A stretch of DNA of 38,308 bases from Funneliformis mosseae. Its lineage: Eukaryota > Glomeromycota > Glomeromycetes > Glomerales > Glomeraceae. The notes under the pieces are model-generated. The model saw only the letters and a list, made by a program, of their open reading frames with translations. It did no database searches and had not been told where the DNA came from. Location of the stretch: NCBI GenBank assembly GCA_910592005.1, contig CAJVPP010000258.1:1-38308 (forward strand). The letters run 5' to 3'. The translations under genes were made by a program, and so were the position numbers. Shown here in pieces: positions 1 through 12,148 of the stretch (within the stretch, counting starts at the first letter, position 1; every line of letters begins with the position of its first letter).

Positions 1-59
1 ATTTCTTCACTTTTTCTAAATCCTAAATTGATTTCAAAGTCAGTTACCAAAATACTTAA

Positions 60-325
60 TTATAAAAGCTGAGATTTATCCTCACTATTAAGTTCTCTTG
101 ATCAAAATCCTCTTGATATCAGGGATCAAGTTCAGAGTTAACATCATGTAACAAAAAACCAGTATTTTCCTTAGGCTGAAGAACATTAGTTTTATGCAAT
201 GAATCATAATCATTTGGTCTTTCCCTTGTAGTAGTATCAATGATAATGTTTGACCTTTCTATTACTTGAGTGTTTATATCAGCAGCTACTATCGGAGTAC
301 TTGGTTTTAATACTTGAGTACCTAA
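60..325 (-). pseudogene. decayed coding fragment, probably part of the flanking retroelement
   Basis: Read on the minus strand, this stretch stays open for roughly 85 codons apart from one TGA, which is unusual in such AT-rich DNA. The translation is hydrophilic, with no motif I recognise. It lies downstream (in reading direction) of the Gag-like remnant and may be a later part of the same polyprotein. No start, splice or family assignment is possible. Confidence 0.3.
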
Positions 326-889
326 CTTAAATGTTAATTAGAAATATAGATGAGAGACAAAACCCTTTAATAACAGTCAAAACTTAGACGAAACTATATT
401 AAAATCATAATAAGAGATACGACAAAATCCATTCGATACGATGAAAGCTAAAACTGTCAAAACTATATTAAAAACATAGAAAAGGGTATGATGAAATTAT
501 TTTGAGAAGGTTTCAACAGACATCTATAATTAGAAATTTAAAAATTGCTGAGAAGAGCTATCAACCATTTGAGTATATGGTAACTTTGGAACTAAAGGTC
601 TGTATTTTTGTAAGTTTAGGTTATTTTTATAGCTTTGAGAACCTTGAAAACCATTAGCGTCAACTTGGTGAGAAGACATTTTGACAATTTTTGACGAGAA
701 AATTTTTGTTTCTCATGCTTCTGGTTGGTTGACGTGATGCGTTATTTTTTTGAACTAAAAAAACGCCAATTTTTTTGTTTTTAAAGTTTAGAATTAGTTC
801 ACGTCATACAAAAAGATCAGTTCAACCAAATTTAACAAAAACTGAATGAAAAAACTGACTGACTGGAAATGAACAGGCCTACTGTTTGC
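326..889. other. AT-rich stretch without a recognisable gene
   Basis: No open frame of useful length and no motif was seen on either strand. A loosely inverted pair (ggttgacgtga near 726 and cacgtcat...gttcaacc near 800-830) may be the relic of a palindrome, but it is too imperfect to call a terminal repeat. Confidence 0.4.
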
Positions 890-3800
890 CATAAGTTATA
901 CATTTCCTTATTTAGGTCAATTCATTTTGAAAGATAGATTCCTTTGTCATATAAGATTCCTAACACATACTTTAGCCTTTTCTTAATGGTGATTTCTCCT
1001 TGTTGTTGAAGATCTACTGGTTTAATTGGCTGATTTTTACTGAAAATCTTTTCATCAGTTAGTGGATCCTTCTATTTTACTTTCTTATATTCGCATCGTG
1101 CTACTATTTTTTTAACGATCTTATTATAATTTGTACATATAATATGACTATGATGGTCATATTCTTCACAACTGGAGTGATCATATTTGTTTTCATATAG
1201 TCTTCTGAATCATATTTTTGAATTTATTCCTTTACATACATAAGGTACTTCTATTAAACTTGCTTTTGTTTTTATTTCACCTTGACTATTCTCTTTTGCT
1301 TCTTCCTTTTCTTTCGTTTTTAGAGGTTTTAGTTTGTTTGTACACTCATCCCTAAGAGGTGCGACTTCTAGTTTAAATGCTGTTGATTATTATAATTATT
1401 ATTACTATTATTATTATAGTTATTATTATTATTATTATTTCTATATTTCCTATTTCTGCTATTACTGCAGTTACGATTTCTGTTATTATCAGTATGATTT
1501 TATAGGTTTTAATCTCTATTATTATTTGTACTCCTGCAATCTCTGGTAAAATGGCCATACTTCTCACAGTTAAAGCATTCAATATTTGATTGATCATTAT
1601 TCATACGTCGATTACTTCTACAATCTCTAGACAAGTGTCCAAATTTTTCACAATTAAAACATTTGCATAGCCATTGTTGTGGCTATTACTGCTACTGTTA
1701 TTGTTGTTGTTGTTACCTAATGTTTACCATAATCGCTTGTAATCCTTTATTTAGTTTGTGATTAATAGTGCTCTCAATATCTGATTGCTGTGTAATATAT
1801 GTAGATTGCATTGCTATACTTATACAAGCTGGTACCATTCCTCCTTGTAATAATTGCATATAATTAGGTATTAATGAATAGGCAGATAGTTCCATTCTAA
1901 TGGAATATGCAGATTTTACTGCTCTGGCCTTTTCAATTACTTGATCTACTGTCGTCAGCATTGCTGTTTACACTGGTATCATAAATTCTAGTCGCAACTC
2001 TTCAATAAATTCAGCAACTCTATCCATCTCGGCTCACCTATACCGTGAGTCAACTTGCTTCCATAATTCTCCTATTGCTGCTGCATATCCCTCAATTGTT
2101 TCGCCTAGTTTTTGCTTTCTATGTCTAAGCTAATGTTTCCATTGATTTTGTCAAAATGCATTGCAGAAATGTTGTTCAAATAATGATACAAAAGAAGTAT
2201 CAGGATTGATCCTACTATTCCAGTTGGTAACATATTGTTGTTGGAACTATATTAGTGCTGTTCCTATTAAATAACTAGGAACTATTTCAACTATTCGAGT
2301 GGTATTAATATAGTTTGCCTTACAAGCTCATTTGAAAGTCTCAAGCCACTCTACTGGATCCTGATTTTCTCCTCTAAATATTGGCAAATTTACTAATCAT
2401 TGTTTTCTCATTTGTTATCCTTGAAGCCATCCTGCTAGCCTTGTATGACTTGAAAGTAAGCATTGTCATTGTTTTCTCCTACTGGTATTATAACTGGTTA
2501 AGATGTAAGTATTGGTTGAGAGGTGTTTGTATTATTTGACAGTTGACTGTTAGGTATTAACTGAGAAGTTATTATGCTAGTTGATTGGGAATTGCCTCTC
2601 AGGAGTTTGATAGTGACCGCATATTATATGGTTAGGCTACTGTTGTTGATTGTGAGATTCCTTTGGTAGTTGCATTTTGATGTCCCATTGTATTATTTTC
2701 TCTGCTATTTGAGTTACTTCTAAACTAACGGTTATTTACTGGTTGCCAATTTGCAGTTGTAAAACTAGAGGTTGTAGATGAGTTGCTATTTTGAAAAGGA
2801 TCAAGTGATGCCAAGAAATTAAATATACGACTATATTGAGTTGCTTAAGAAAAATTGTAAGGATTTGCCAATAATAATCCACTATCTGTATTTTCTACTG
2901 ATGGAGTTGTTATCCTTAAATTTGTTAGCCTTGACGATAAATTATTAGATAATATTGAGAATACTAATTGTTGAACATTTTCTACCCTAACAAGGGATGG
3001 AGACCTCCTATCATTACTTGTATTAAATGTAACTTTTCGAGGTATTCTATTTGGGGTTTCTTCCTCTTTCTAGTTCATTTGCATTGTCAAAGAAAGACAT
3101 TTCCTGTAATGTTTCGTCATCATTATTAACATATTCAAATAGAATATTTTGTTCATAATCAGGGGTATATGTGTCATTTTCTTCTTCATCATATTGCCTC
3201 CTATCTTCTAGGTATAGTTGTCATGATTGTATATAAGATGGTATGTTAAATGATAGTTGGAGTATGGGTGTGGTAGTTCCTGATGGTGATTTATTCATTG
3301 CTACTGGCAGTGTCATCTCTGGGAAGCTTTTATTACTTCCCTGAAAAGGTGCTATGATAGTATCATTTTGATCTCTTTCCATATTTTCTGAAGTATCACT
3401 ACAATTGCTATTTGTAATTGAATCGGTATTGCTAATACTTTCAATTTCCTACGATTGAAACTATTATGTTTTTACCCAAATTTGATATGATTTATCAGTA
3501 ACACTATCAAAGGATTCCTTTAGTATATTGTCCTTATATCTAATTGTAGTAACAATTTTTTTTAATAAATATTTCAATAAGCGGTCTTTTTTCAAAAAGC
3601 TAGCCTCACTCTTTTGGACCCTTATAAAATATACTACAGTAAAGGTAATGTATGATACAATGTTATATTTAGGTACAATCCATAGAAACCAAAAATTATC
3701 AAAAGATGGTAGCTTTTCTGATTGAGTTTTGTAGTCTAGATGATACTATAGGCAGGATTGATTTAAATGGATAATAAATGAGATTTTATAATTCTCAAGT

Positions 3801-4170
3801 TCCTTATGAGCAGCTATGTGTTGTTGGACAGTTAGTAAATATTGTTCTTCAATAATATGATCAGTGCTAGATTCCTTCAGATTTATTAAAATTTGTTGTC
3901 AAAATAGTCATCATTAAATATTAATTTGTCCCACGTGGCCTTAATCTTATGAAATTTGATAAAATGTTTTAGGTCGTTAATGTTGCTTTGTAAATATTTA
4001 AGGTGATTAATTGAAATAACTTCTTCGTTCTTTAATGATTTATACTGAAATTGAATCTCAGTGACCCGTAGCTAAAGTTGAAGAAAAATAGGTCCTACAG
4101 CTACTGTTAATTGTCTAAGTATCCTTCACATATGTTTGATTTGTCAAATTGGTTTTTAATCTACCTAATC
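890..4170 (-). pseudogene. decayed retrotransposon Gag-like polyprotein with two CCHC zinc knuckles
   Basis: In reading direction: an N-terminal region (about 4,140-3,100) with helical, Glu/Leu-rich sequence; a linker; the Gag core near 2,390-1,720, which opens with LPIFRGENQDPVEWLETF, the typical fungal retrotransposon Gag motif; a poly-Gln tract (1,683-1,715); then two CCHC knuckles at about 1,555-1,680 (CFNCEKFGHLSRDC and CFNCEKYGHFTRDC, spacing C-x2-C-x4-H-x4-C). Gag packages element RNA and the knuckles bind nucleic acid. From 2,398 to 1,555 the frame never shifts but is broken by about a dozen stops, all explained by C-to-T or G-to-A change of Gln, Arg or Trp codons. At least one frameshift lies near 3,060. 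A further open but broken stretch at 1,320-890 may be the start of the next domain. No convincing reverse transcriptase, integrase or LTR pair was found, so the superfamily (Ty3-like is my guess) is unproven. Confidence 0.75.
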
Positions 4171-5118
4171 TACACCAAATTGTTATTTTACAATATTAAC
4201 AACTGAAAATTAGTATTAACGCAAGATTAATAAAGGAATTTAGCTTTTATTAAATACTTTTTAAGGAGAGCTCTGAAGGGTTTACAAATAATTATTACTT
4301 CAAACGATAATGTATATTTAGAATAAATTTTAGAATTTTATTAAGGAATAAAAAATTCGATACAATTATATTTGTTATTATTAGTATTTATCTTATTAGT
4401 AATAAAAACTAATTGAATTCTAATTGTTTACAAATTATTATCTCTTGTTATCTACTATTGTTTATTACTACTCAAAGTTGTCTGCCTTAATCAAGTCCTA
4501 AAACTATCCTATTTATATTAAATTTGCTAATATAAATAAATAAAATACTAATTAATTATAAATAATAAATGATTAATAATACAAAATAATTAATAATATA
4601 ATAGAATTTTCTGGCGACTTCTGGATTTTCACGTAATCTTTGTTTAATTCATTTCTCTCATCTTCACCATCTTTGTGATGCAGTCAATATACCTTTTGGT
4701 CACGTATGTCATATGATCTTATCTTCCTATAACAATATAATAATTGATATTATCAAAAATAAGATTGCAATTTCAGTTATACTGTAGTGTGATATGTTTG
4801 AGTAGATTTAATTTAATTTAATAAATTTATTTATTTATTTTAAATTTTATTTCAAATTTCATTCCTAAACGTTACTATTAATTAATTATTTATCCTTATA
4901 GATCTAATTTGTTTTCAACAAATTAATCTTTCACTAATCCTTAATTAGTCTTGGGTATTTAGTTCTTGCTGCCTCTGTCAGGCTGAAATTATTATTATAT
5001 TAATTAATTAATTGTTACAGAAATTACCTGAATAGTTGTCTGAATGAATTTATTATTTATTCAATTAATTACTATTAAAATTATGCGGAGTTTTTGTTAT
5101 AACTTGTATTTTTTTATT
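4171..5118. other. AT-rich intergenic DNA
   Basis: No gene is seen. Runs of attaatta and taataaat dominate. A lone gagagctctgaa at 4,266-4,277 resembles the hAT-like termini found elsewhere in this window, but no partner or target duplication was found. Confidence 0.4.
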
Positions 5119-5309
5119 ATTAACAACTAAGCGAAAGGAGAACGAAGCAAAGAAGAAAAGAAACGAACCACCCACCTTGCACCTTAGATCCAGCCAAAGA
5201 GCCTAAAGATAAAAAAAAAAAAGAAATTGGTTAATTAACAACCAAGCGAAAGGAGAACGAAGCAAAGAAGAAAAGAAACGAACCACCCACCTTACACCTT
5301 AGATCTAGC
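5119..5309. repeat. direct duplication of a 76-base unit, each copy followed by an A-tract
   Basis: Copies at 5,119-5,194 and 5,234-5,309 (offset 115) share the purine-rich string gcgaaaggagaacgaagcaa and the end ccttagatc. They differ at three sites, all C/T or G/A. Each copy is followed by a short spacer and a run of A, so the pair could be a tandem duplication or two insertions of a small A-tailed element. No coding potential was seen. Confidence 0.8.
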
Positions 5310-5445
5310 TGAAGTGTCAAAAAATAAAAAAAAAAAAAAAAAAGTGTCGAAACAATGAATAAAATAATAATAAACTATAGATAAACTATAAATGTAATAG
5401 ATGTAATAAAATAAATACATTAATACCAGTATTTAATTACATAAT

Positions 5446-5526
5446 CGCATGTAAGCACACCTCTATACAATTACACCATATGGCGATCCCGAAAGGTGTG
5501 ATTGTAGAGAGGGTCGACTGTATGCG
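5446..5526. repeat. imperfect inverted repeat (hairpin)
   Basis: The arm ctctatacaattacacc (5,461-5,477) pairs with ggtgtgattgtagag (5,495-5,509), with one wobble and a two-base gap. An outer cgcat/atgcg pair (5,446-5,450 and 5,522-5,526) extends it. The loop includes the GC-richer gcgatcccgaaa. This is richer in G+C than its surroundings. It does not fold as a tRNA. It could be a relic of a foldback element. Confidence 0.55.
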
Positions 5527-6014
5527 TTTTATTTTTCGTAATAAAATCTATCCAGTTTAAAATCACATGATATCGTTTAGTTAAAAATTCAAATTTTATA
5601 AATCACATGATGTAGGTTTATACACACGTGTACGAATAGTAATTGCCTAATAGTTTATAATATAAAAGATATACTTTAAAAATTTTTTATCACAATCCTT
5701 GTGAATTTATCCTTATAGTGGTGAATTTATTTAAAGATAAATAATCATCTTTTTTATATGAATTTAATATGTGATGATCATTTTGAAAATCAACCAATTA
5801 GGTTTAAGCTTACTATGTTAACTAAAATATAATATATTTCAAGTATTACCAACCCTTTTCTGATCTTTAATCTGTGAAAGATAACCTATTCATTTAGCTT
5901 ACCCTAAATTATATAGTATGTAGTTAATTTATTTTTGTATCAAATTTTATTTTTCTTATTATTAATAACTTTTATTTAGATACAAAAAAAATAGACAAAA
6001 TAGTATTTTTAATA
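5527..6014. other. AT-rich intergenic DNA
   Basis: No gene, RNA or structured repeat is seen here. Confidence 0.4.
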
Positions 6015-7545
6015 GTATGCAGATGCTAACTTTTAGAGATAGTTTTTTAAGTTTTGGTTATGTATTGGAGCTATTTAAATTATAAAATTCTGCTCTTTAT
6101 CATACAGATATTTTAAATGTTGATAAATAAGATAATAAAGCTGCTTATCAGCTTTTTTCTTACGAATTTTTATATAAAGTATCTTAAACTTTAAATTCTG
6201 ATTCTAAAATCAAAGGGTTATTGGTTTATTTATTTATTATTAGTAAATTAATTTTAAATTTTATATATTCAATATTTTAACTTATGATTAAAAAATTATT
6301 AATATATTATTTTATTATTTCTAATAGGAGAATTAATTAATTCATATTTTAATCGAAATGTTTCTAATCATAAAAAAATCAATTCAAAATGTAATAAATA
6401 AATATAAAGAGTTTTTTCAAATAATCACAACTTTTTAGCGCATTAAACTTATGAAATATTATCTTTTCTTATTGATATCATAGTATCATATGAATTTTAA
6501 TTTTTTATAATTAATTTTACAAATTATAAATAATAACAATAATAATAATAATTCTATTATTTTAAATTTTACTTATTATAACATACTGAGAATATTACAA
6601 TTCAATGCTATTATTACCTTAGATACATAGTAGTAAAGTATATAAACATTTTTTTAAAATAGTATAATAACATTTACCATAATTTATATATGCTGATTTA
6701 ATATATCTAATCCCTAAAATTTATCATGTTATAAATGTATATTATAATTTTACAGTTATCATTCCAAATTCTGAATATAAAATTTCTTAAATTAGTTAGT
6801 CTATTTAATAATTTAATTTCTAATTTATTTATAAAAAATTTTAATAGGTTATATTTGTGATTACTTTAAAGGAAATATTAATATTTAATTTAAATTTAAA
6901 AATTTGGCCTATAGATGATGAAATTAAAGTTCTTATTAATGATGCATATAAAGAAGCAAATACTTTAGCAAAATATGTTTTTATAGAAATTACATAATTA
7001 TTATCATCTCAAATTGATTCTTTAACAAATGATTTAATACTAATTGAAGAAAATTCATTAGATGAATTTTAGGATGAAGAGAAAATTTTAATAGTGATTG
7101 CTAAAATGATAAAAAATATAGCAAGTTTGAATTTACAAGATGATACAGATGAAGATTTAATAAATGCTTGTGAATTAATAATAAATTTATTTAATAATAC
7201 ATATTTACAACAAATTTGTGATAATAATCTTGATATATTAGATGATAATGGTGATATAATTTTTGATTTACTATATCAACGCTAAAATATTACAAGGCTT
7301 ATATGTCAAAAAAATGGTCTGATCATGATTTTAAGAAAGGGTTATAATTTATCAAAAATTAATCTGTCTATTGCTAGCAAAATAGTTACACAGATTACTA
7401 ATAATAGTAATAATTTAAGATTATCTAAAGCATGATTAGAATAATAGAATATTAGAAAAAGATTTGAAAATGTTAATCAAATATTAGAAAATTCATAAGA
7501 ATTATAATTGCTAAATCATAATAAATATAATTAACTTTATTAATC
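6015..7545 (+). pseudogene. decayed gene of an unnamed Glomeromycotina repeat family
   Basis: Three collinear blocks remain. Block 1 (6,015-6,330) begins MQMLTFRDSFLSFGYVLELF. Block 2 (6,330-6,490) contains GELINSYFNRNVSNHK and later LAH-stop-TYEILSFL. Block 3 (6,865-7,540) contains WPIDDEIKVLINDAYKEANT and a long acidic helical stretch that includes an uninterrupted 63-codon piece at 7,094-7,285. The arrangement resembles an abundant family of hypothetical proteins that I associate with Rhizophagus genomes; I do not know its function. Blocks 1 and 3 hold their frame over about 320 and 680 bases, yet contain many TAA/TAG (and one TGA) codons, mostly where Gln would fit. Between the blocks the frame is lost. 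Confidence 0.5.
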
Positions 7546-8645
7546 TTTATTAATAATTATTAAATAATTATTAAATATTTTATTGTAACTTTAGATTATA
7601 TTCCTTCATTTGTATGGCAAATATTTCTTCAATTTATTTTTTACAAAAGGAAAAATTTGCATTAATATTAATTAATAAGAAAATATGTCTTAACAAATAC
7701 TTGCAGTTTATTATCATATATCAATTAAAAACAACCATTTATATATTGAAGAATCTGTAAATGATGTTTATCTACTAAGGTATTTAGAAATTGCAGTATA
7801 ATTTGTTTTATTCAAAATGTAATAAAGGATATGAATATTTTGTCATTTATTATCAAAATTAATACTTTATTATTTGGGATATCAAGTAGAAAGGTCATAT
7901 ACAAATATGTATTCATTACAATCTAATGCATATCAGATTTATCTAATGATAATATTTTATCTTATATTTTATGTTGTCTTAATCTAAATAAATAAAATAA
8001 TTTTTTACTAATCTGATATGTAAAAACCTGAGTAAATTTTGAATTTTTTACATGTAATATGTATAAAAATGTGTATAAAATTGGAAAATTTTTGGGGTAG
8101 AATTTTTTAAATTGTATCATTTTTTTTCCTCCTACATCCTATATAATTATCCAGGATTCTATGATAATTAGATCATGAATATTAGATTGTATTCAGGTTT
8201 TGAGATAATAGTCATAACCTCATCTAAGTGGTATACTATACTTTAATCTAATTAGATTAAAGCATAATATATCACTTTAAGAAAATTACATTTATTAGTA
8301 ACTTTTAACATTTTTAATTTTTTTGTATTATTAGAAAAAAAAACATTGTAAAAAATCTAAATTTAAATTTACTGTAAAGTTGAAAATTTTGTATATACTT
8401 TATTATATATCTTAATAAATCATGTTAAAAATGATATAATTTTTACGACATTTTACCGTCAACAAAAGCAGATGCTTAAATTGATTTTTCACGTGAAAAA
8501 GAATCTTAATTTTTTGAATCATATGTTTGTTAAAAGAAGTAGTTTTGCCAATTTTGCCAACTTATAGATAGATGTTCCGTTTTGATAGTATGCGAAAATT
8601 TTCATTTAGCTCGTAAATTCGATATGTTTAAAGACAACAGAATTT
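7546..8645. other. AT-rich intergenic DNA at the 3' side of the Trs65-like gene
   Basis: No gene is seen. A 14-base perfect palindrome centred on CACGTG (ttttcacgtgaaaa, 8,485-8,498) lies about 150 bases past the Trs65-like stop codon and may be chance or a regulatory site. Confidence 0.35.
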
Positions 8646-10966
8646 TTAATCGAATCTTTTTTCATCTCTTGCATTGCAAGATTTTTCAACATAAACTTGA
8701 ATAACTTTTCTTAAATTCGTTATAAATCCAGTATCATTATCAACTAGTTGTATTAATTCAATGAAATGTGATGCCTCTTTTGTTGATATAAAATGCAATG
8801 TTACTGTTTCACTCGTGCATGGATTTATTGGGCTAAATTAGAATTTATTTAGAATTTATTATAAGCAAAATTTTTTTTCGAAATGATGCTCATCAACTTA
8901 CCTAACTCTGACATTATTATCTAAGCAAATTAAATCGGAATCAGGGGTTTCGAATTCAAAATGTTTTCTTAAAAATTCTGTTTCATCCATGAACGGATTT
9001 TTTAAAGGTTTTATATCTTTAACTAAAGTCATATTCGTTTCTGTATTTAACAAAGTTTTATTTGATAGTTGCGATTGACTTTTTAGTGACCTATAAGATA
9101 AAATAGTCGAGACTTTAAATTTTAATTTAAATTGATATTTTAGGTTGAGGATTAATTTAACTCACTTTTCATTAGATCGTTTTTTGTTTGGAATCATTAT
9201 AGTAAAACTTCTAGTATGGCTCGATTTATTTACTATAGATGCATTAACGATAAATATTTTACCTACCACAGGGTTACCGTCAACTAAGGAAAAAATAAAT
9301 TAATATTTTAAAAACAAAATTTATTTTATCCTCCGTGTTACTACTTACCTACAAAGGATACAACAACGTCATCACAAAAATCCATATTCTTGCTCCGTTT
9401 TTGTAAAATTGGTAATCTTCCATTAGATAGAATTCCATTAATTCCATCAACATCAGAAGAGAAATTTTTTGAAATAGACGAATCATCCATAATTCTGTGA
9501 AAGCTATGAGGAGTATTAGGTAAATTAATTGAATTTCTTGTACATAAAGTTGATGGAGTTTTCATTCCTCCAAAATAAGATAAAGCCATTAAATCATCAC
9601 GAATTGGTAAATCTAATGTGCAGTTCCATTTTGATTCTATACACTTTGATTTAACTCCGTCAATCATGGGACATCCTTTTATTGTTATTGAAAGGGATCT
9701 TGGTCTATTTTCGATTTGTGACGCATTTAATGAATGAATTGGTGTTGGAGGATCGTCTAAAATTGTTATACTATACAAGAAAGTTACTTGATCCACTGGT
9801 TGTAATGATATTGGATACTTATCCTAAAAAAGGAAACGAAAAAGATATAGGCGTCATTTGGCGCTGTTTAACAAACAATCGCGTGAGAATATTATACTTT
9901 ACATTGAAGGTATATCTGGTGACAAAACCATGGGTAACTTCAACTTTTACATCTTCAATAGTGAAAGCACTATTGTTTTCAATATTGTTTTCTAATTCAA
10001 TAGACATCATTAGGGAATTTTCCAATGGCGAGATGCTTGTAGTTCTCATACGAACATTTAATGCTGGTTTTACCGTAAGCACTTTACGAGAGCACCTTTT
10101 AATTGGTGTTGAAGGTAATGCTGAATAAATGCTTGTTCGTTTTGTTGACGTTAGTTGAGACGCTGAAATCAAACATGACGCATTCAACGATTCAAATGCA
10201 GGATCTAAAGTTAAGAAAGGAAGGATTAATTGATTTCCCTTTTTCTGGGACCAAATCTGAGTTTTACTTTTTTTTTTTTTTTTTTGAATATTTACCATCA
10301 TTTAAGCCTTCTAGCAAGTTTATTCCGAAATTTTCCATGGAATACAAATCTGAATCTCTAGAAACCGGGATTTGTGTAACAGTGATGTTTAATGCAATCG
10401 CGGGACTTTGAACACCCGATTTTGCAAAAGCTTCAAAAAATAAATAAATAAATTGGAGAACTTTATAAAATTTTTTTTTTTCCCTTAAATATTACTTACC
10501 CACAGGAAAAGATAAAGGCAAAACGCAAATCCAACAATCATTTCTTTCAACCACCACCATTTTATTATTATTATTTTTCTTTGAATTGTATTGAGCAGAA
10601 TAAATAATAATTCCATCGGTAATTTTACCAGAAATTCTTTTATCACACGTAGAATTTGTACTGTAAATACTAATAGGAGTACCAGGTATAGAAGGAGATG
10701 TAGCATCTGAATTTGATCTCGATCTTATATCATATCCACTAATAGAGGATAATGGTGAAGGATCACGATATTCTAATTGCGATAAATAATTTGTTGTACC
10801 AGTTAAGGTTGTTTCTAACGTAACGTCGAGTTTTTTAAAGAAATTAATTGCTTCATTTTTATTCACGAGATTTGATTCGGGAGGTAGAGTTATTATCAGA
10901 TAAAAATGAAGGATTTCATCTATAAAAAGTGTTACACAGAAAAATATAAATAAAATAAATTTTTTT

Positions 10967-10998
<32 letters not shown>

Positions 10999-11139
10999 TA
11001 ATTTACCATAATAAGTTTGAGTTCTTTGTTGAGCGTAAAAGAGATCATCAATATTTTCTTCATTGCATTTTGATATATCATTTGGTACGACGATTTCCAA
11101 TTCAGCATCATGAATAAAAGTTTCTCTTGAGAACATCAT
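8646..11139 (-). CDS. TRS65: TRAPPII complex subunit Trs65-like protein
   Basis: Trs65 is a fungal-specific subunit of TRAPPII, the complex that activates Rab11/Ypt31-type GTPases at the late Golgi. I model eight exons, each joined at GT-AG: 11139-11007, 10919-10500, 10430-10296, 10204-9903, 9823-9349, 9283-9166, 9090-8902 and 8832-8646. They total 1,959 bases (652 aa plus TAA), and every junction preserves frame. Family-like blocks in order are: SRETFIHDAELEIVVP at the start; MNLLEGL-type box (INLLEGLNDDPAFESLNAS) across exons 3-4; VKPALNVRMRTTSISPLENS; the segment ending PVDQVTFLYSITILDD; RSLSITIKGCP; and a C-terminal beta-rich block with CTSETVTLHFIS and DTGFITNLRKVI. Those last parts match the Ig-like fold of the family's C-terminus. 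Introns are 65-91 bases, some with long homopolymer runs. The start is the first of two tandem ATGs. The name rests on remembered family patterns, not a search. Confidence 0.8.
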
Positions 11140-12148
11140 TTGAAAAAAAAACAAAGTTAAAAATTCTGTGCGTATACATACACACATATATATATAAAAA
11201 AAAATATATATATATTTGAGAATTTCTGTTTTATTTATCAACATCACGATCATTTTTTTTAGTATAAATAACTTACATAAAAAATTTACACGTGCAACAA
11301 TGGAAACAGGTAGTTATTTCTATTTTATTTTTATTAACAAGAACTCATTTAGATTTAGTATTACATTTATATACTAAAAATCCATGTTACAATAAAACGA
11401 TCATATAAGGAAGACAAAATAAGGATATATGTGGAATGAAAAACTTTTTCAACTCAAAGATCTCTCATAAGGATAAAAAGGTAAAGAATGAAATCATCGT
11501 TGGCGTAGAATTAACGGCGGGTGATTGATCTGCTTTATCGATTTTTCATTTATGGAGAAATTACTTAAGGGTCTATTTATTGTGTATTTCGACCATTTAG
11601 TGGTTTTGATTTTCAGTTGATTATATAAAAATTCTTGTGTTCGTTTCGTTACCGCTGTTCGTAATGCCGATTAGCTTAGCATATAATGACGGGAGAAATC
11701 TTATTTAGCATCGGTTATTTTCAATTTTGACCTTTTTTTTTAGCTTTCCGTTTGGGAGTATTCTTAAGGAAAAGATTGAATGAATACGAAAAAGATTTAA
11801 GATAAATAAATAGATAAATAGATAGATTAATAAGTTTCCTTTTGGATATATTTGCCTCCTAATTGGCATTCTTATTTTCTTTTGCATAGTACATTACAGG
11901 CATCATTCGAAAGTATCAATGGCGCTCCCTTTTCAATTAAAAATATTTTTAAAATTATATTTCGGATTCCACGTTTTATTATTTAAACTTTACATCATGT
12001 GTAATGGTCTATAGCCACGTTTGGTAAATTGGGGCATCATTTCTCAAAAATGTATTAAGATATTCGTAATTTCATAAAATTTATTTTATAAATAAAATGC
12101 AGTACAAGATATTCAATGCATAAAAAGTTCTTTACAAGCAAGAATCGA
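11140..12148. other. intergenic region, probable promoter of the Trs65-like gene
   Basis: It lies between two minus-strand genes. It contains a CACGTG box at 11,289-11,294, about 150 bases upstream of the Trs65-like start, and an alternating AT run near 11,188-11,215. No supported gene was found; the short frames here lack motifs. Confidence 0.4.

Noticed and set aside
1334..1597. Overlapping Tyr-rich and Ile-rich frames
   Set aside because: They are translations of a taatta/attatt repeat within the Gag-like region, where the third frame encodes an Asn-rich linker after the zinc knuckles.
1555..2398. Reassigned genetic code with TAA/TAG meaning Gln
   Set aside because: Host genes in the window (UNC-45-like, RNase III, Trs65-like, MATH-BTB) are long, have no internal TAA/TAG and end in TAA. 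Stops are confined to TE relics that also carry CAA/CAG, so mutation explains them better.
5446..5526. tRNA or other structured RNA gene
   Set aside because: There is no cloverleaf, T-loop or anticodon arm; only one long imperfect stem.
9682..10411. Plus-strand frames of 100-150 codons
   Set aside because: They lie opposite well-supported exons of the Trs65-like gene and have no motifs.
10920..11253. Continuous minus-strand frame with a poly-Phe stretch
   Set aside because: The poly-Phe part is an 87-base intron with a long A/T run (11,006-10,920), and the part above 11,139 is upstream of the best start.
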